Assembly: GCA_947453585.1 (NCBI GenBank)
Contig: CANGHQ010000130.1
Span: 1-5,913 of the forward strand
Length of the DNA stretch: 5,913 bases
Reading direction: 5' to 3'
Origin: Burkholderiales bacterium
GTDB taxonomy: Bacteria; Pseudomonadota; Gammaproteobacteria; Burkholderiales; Burkholderiaceae_C
Shown here: positions 4,460 through 5,913 of the stretch, in pieces
How positions within the stretch are numbered: position 1 is the stretch's first letter
Layout of the letters: every line of letters begins with the position of its first letter
Program-made: the position numbers and the translations under genes
The notes under the pieces: generated by a model
What the model was told of the DNA's origin: nothing
What the model saw: the letters and a program-made list of their open reading frames with translations, nothing else
Databases searched by the model: none

Positions 4460-5913
4460 GTGAGCGTCGACGATGCCGACCTGTCAGACATCGAAGCCGA
4501 GTTGGAAGCCGAGCCGGTGGCCGCCAGCGCCACAGGCGAAAAGGTCAAGCCTTTGCGCATGAAAATCAGCAAGGCCAAAGAGCGCGCCTTGATGAAGGAG
4601 TTCGGACTCGAAGAAACCATCCTGTCTGAAGAAGAAAAAACCAAGCGCCGCCTGGCCTTTGTGGCCCTGATCAAACTTGGTCGCACGCGCGGCTATCTGA
4701 CGCACGGCGAGATTTCTGACCACTTGCCCGGCAAGCTGGTAGACGCCGAAACGCTGGAAGTCGTGATTTCCATGCTCAACGACATGGGTGTGGCCGTCTA
4801 CGAACAAACGCCTGACGCCGAAACCCTGCTGCTGAACAACAACGTGGCCACAGCGGCTACCGAGGCGGAGGCCGAAGAAGAAGCCGAAGCGGCGCTGTCC
4901 ACCGTGGACAGCGAGTTTGGCCGCACCACTGACCCAGTGCGCATGTACATGCGCGAAATGGGCACGGTTGAATTGCTGACCCGCGAAGGCGAGATCGAGA
5001 TTGCCAAGCGCATCGAAGGCGGCCTGATGGCGATGATGGAGGCGATCTCTGGCTCGCCCGCCACGATTGCCGAAATCTTGCGCCTGGGCGAAGAAATCCG
5101 CGAAGGCAAGGTGGTGATCACCACCATCGTGGACGGCTTCTCCAACCCCAACGAGGCCGACGACTATGTGGCCGAAGAAGACTTTGACGAGTTTGACGCC
5201 GACGACGACGACGACGGCAAAGGCGGCTCCAAGGCGCTGACCAAAAAGCTTGAAGAACTCAAGCGCGAAGCCCTGATCCGCTTTGACCACCTGCGCGAGC
5301 TGTTCGAGAAGATGCACGCCATCTATGACAAAGAAGGCCACGGGTCGCCCAGCTACATGAAGACGCAAAAGCTGCTCAGCGAAGAGCTGATGACGATCCG
5401 CTTTACCGCCAAAGCCATCGAGAAGCTGTGCGACATGGTGCGCGGCCAGGTGGATGACATCCGCAAGAAAGAGCGCGAACTGCGCCGCATCATTGTGGAC
5501 AAATGCGGCTACAGCCAAGACAACTTCATTGCTGATTTCAGCGGCCGCGACAAAAACGGCAACAAGGTGGCCAGCCAGTTGCTCAATCTGAAGTGGATCG
5601 AAAAGCAAGCCGCTGCAGGCAAGCCCTGGAGCACGGTGATGGCGCGCAACATTCCGCCAGTGCAAGACATTCAGCAAAAACTGACCGACCTGCAAACCCG
5701 GGTCGTGGTGCCGCTGGACTTGCTCAAGGACATCAACAAGCGCATGAACCAGGGCGAGGCATCGAGCCGCGCCGCCAAGAAAGAGATGATCGAGGCCAAT
5801 TTGCGCCTGGTGATCTCGATTGCCAAGAAATACACCAACCGCGGCCTGCAGTTCCTGGACCTGATCCAGGAAGGCAATATCGGTTTGATGAAGGCGGTGG
5901 ACAAGTTCGAATA
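3971..5913 (+). CDS. rpoD: RNA polymerase primary sigma factor RpoD (sigma70), 3'-truncated by window edge
   Basis: RpoD directs RNA polymerase to housekeeping promoters by recognising the -10 and -35 boxes and melting DNA. The first 647 residues are visible and the frame is still open at the edge. Region 1.1 lies at about 222-290 (RGYLTHGEISDHLP, then SMLNDMGVAVYE). Region 1.2 starts at 321 (DPVRMYMREMGTVELLTREG). The non-conserved region spans about 352-590 and includes an acidic run, D411-D415, and the KPWS segment also found in E. coli RpoD. Regions 2.1-2.2 begin near 603 (KKEMIEANLRLVISIAKKYT, then GLQFLDLIQEGNIGLMKAVD). The promoter-binding parts 2.3-2.4, 3 and 4 lie beyond the window. 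Aligned with E. coli, region 1.1 starts about 220 residues later, because of a Lys/Ala/Pro-rich N-terminal extension followed by an acidic patch. Long basic extensions are known in RpoD of Burkholderiales. The gene follows dnaG as in the classical macromolecular synthesis cluster and probably has its own promoters in the spacer. The start at 3971 is supported by AAGG 6 nt upstream. Confidence 0.98.
   Translation, partial: MPASKSAKPVQPAAKAVAKPKAKTAVKPVAKTPVKTTATATATAKTTTKAAAKPSAKAAPAALAPAAPPKKVKLLSLSKAELQAAADALLNQAKPAKTKATPKPAAKAAAPATDAKPASKTAAAKHAAKPAAKAAEKTAVKATAKVAGKPAAKTAAKAKAKPAVSVDDADLSDIEAELEAEPVAASATGEKVKPLRMKISKAKERALMKEFGLEETILSEEEKTKRRLAFVALIKLGRTRGYLTHGEISDHLPGKLVDAETLEVVISMLNDMGVAVYEQTPDAETLLLNNNVATAATEAEAEEEAEAALSTVDSEFGRTTDPVRMYMREMGTVELLTREGEIEIAKRIEGGLMAMMEAISGSPATIAEILRLGEEIREGKVVITTIVDGFSNPNEADDYVAEEDFDEFDADDDDDGKGGSKALTKKLEELKREALIRFDHLRELFEKMHAIYDKEGHGSPSYMKTQKLLSEELMTIRFTAKAIEKLCDMVRGQVDDIRKKERELRRIIVDKCGYSQDNFIADFSGRDKNGNKVASQLLNLKWIEKQAAAGKPWSTVMARNIPPVQDIQQKLTDLQTRVVVPLDLLKDINKRMNQGEASSRAAKKEMIEANLRLVISIAKKYTNRGLQFLDLIQEGNIGLMKAVDKFE

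Noticed and set aside
4559..4594. Internal Met codons 197 and 208 of rpoD as alternative starts giving a tail-less sigma factor
   Set aside because: The nearest purine-rich stretch (AAGG, 4541-4544) is 14 nt away, too far for a good site. The ATG at 3971 has better spacing and the upstream frame is uninterrupted.
5201..5215. Five-fold GAC repeat in rpoD as a microsatellite of interest
   Set aside because: It encodes an Asp run in the non-conserved region, where E. coli RpoD is also highly acidic, so it is ordinary for the family.
4484..5695. Open frame of 403 codons on the minus strand across rpoD
   Set aside because: It is antisense to conserved sigma70 regions, and its His/Phe/Val-rich sequence is the expected complement of Lys/Glu/Asp codons. 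No ribosome binding site or promoter was seen.

Overview
This window is ordinary core chromosome of a GC-rich proteobacterium, most likely a betaproteobacterium of the Burkholderiales and perhaps of the family Comamonadaceae. The assignment rests on three things: the very GC-rich third codon positions, the dnaG-rpoD pair of the macromolecular synthesis cluster, and an RpoD with a long Lys/Ala-rich N-terminal extension of the kind known in that group. The family-level guess is an inference from sequence style, not a search result. All three protein genes read left to right. There is no sign of a mobile element, CRISPR array, RNA gene or prophage.

Layout: positions 1-1744 hold a gamma-glutamyltransferase (ggt) that lacks its N-terminus and signal peptide because the window starts inside it. 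After 44 bp without an obvious terminator comes the complete DNA primase gene dnaG (1789-3732). Its likely -10 box sits so close to the ATG that the mRNA may be leaderless. A 238-bp spacer (3733-3970) follows, unusually rich in signals for this genome: a sigma70-type promoter whose TATAAT contains the dnaG stop codon, a good match to a sigma32 (heat-shock) promoter, a hairpin and three T-tracts. The major sigma factor gene rpoD starts at 3971 and runs off the right edge after 647 codons, inside region 2.

Functionally, dnaG (replication priming) and rpoD (housekeeping transcription initiation) form the classical replication/transcription cluster, and the spacer promoters would let rpoD be expressed apart from dnaG. 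The ggt product is a periplasmic glutathione-degrading enzyme with no obvious functional link, so its position looks incidental.

I do not see a previously undescribed system here. The points most worth a second look are the histone-H1-like tail on RpoD, with no Arg and no aromatic residue in its first 163 residues, the dual promoter arrangement and long leader of rpoD, the apparent leaderless start of dnaG, and a C8 tract in the coding sequence for the helicase-binding end of DnaG.
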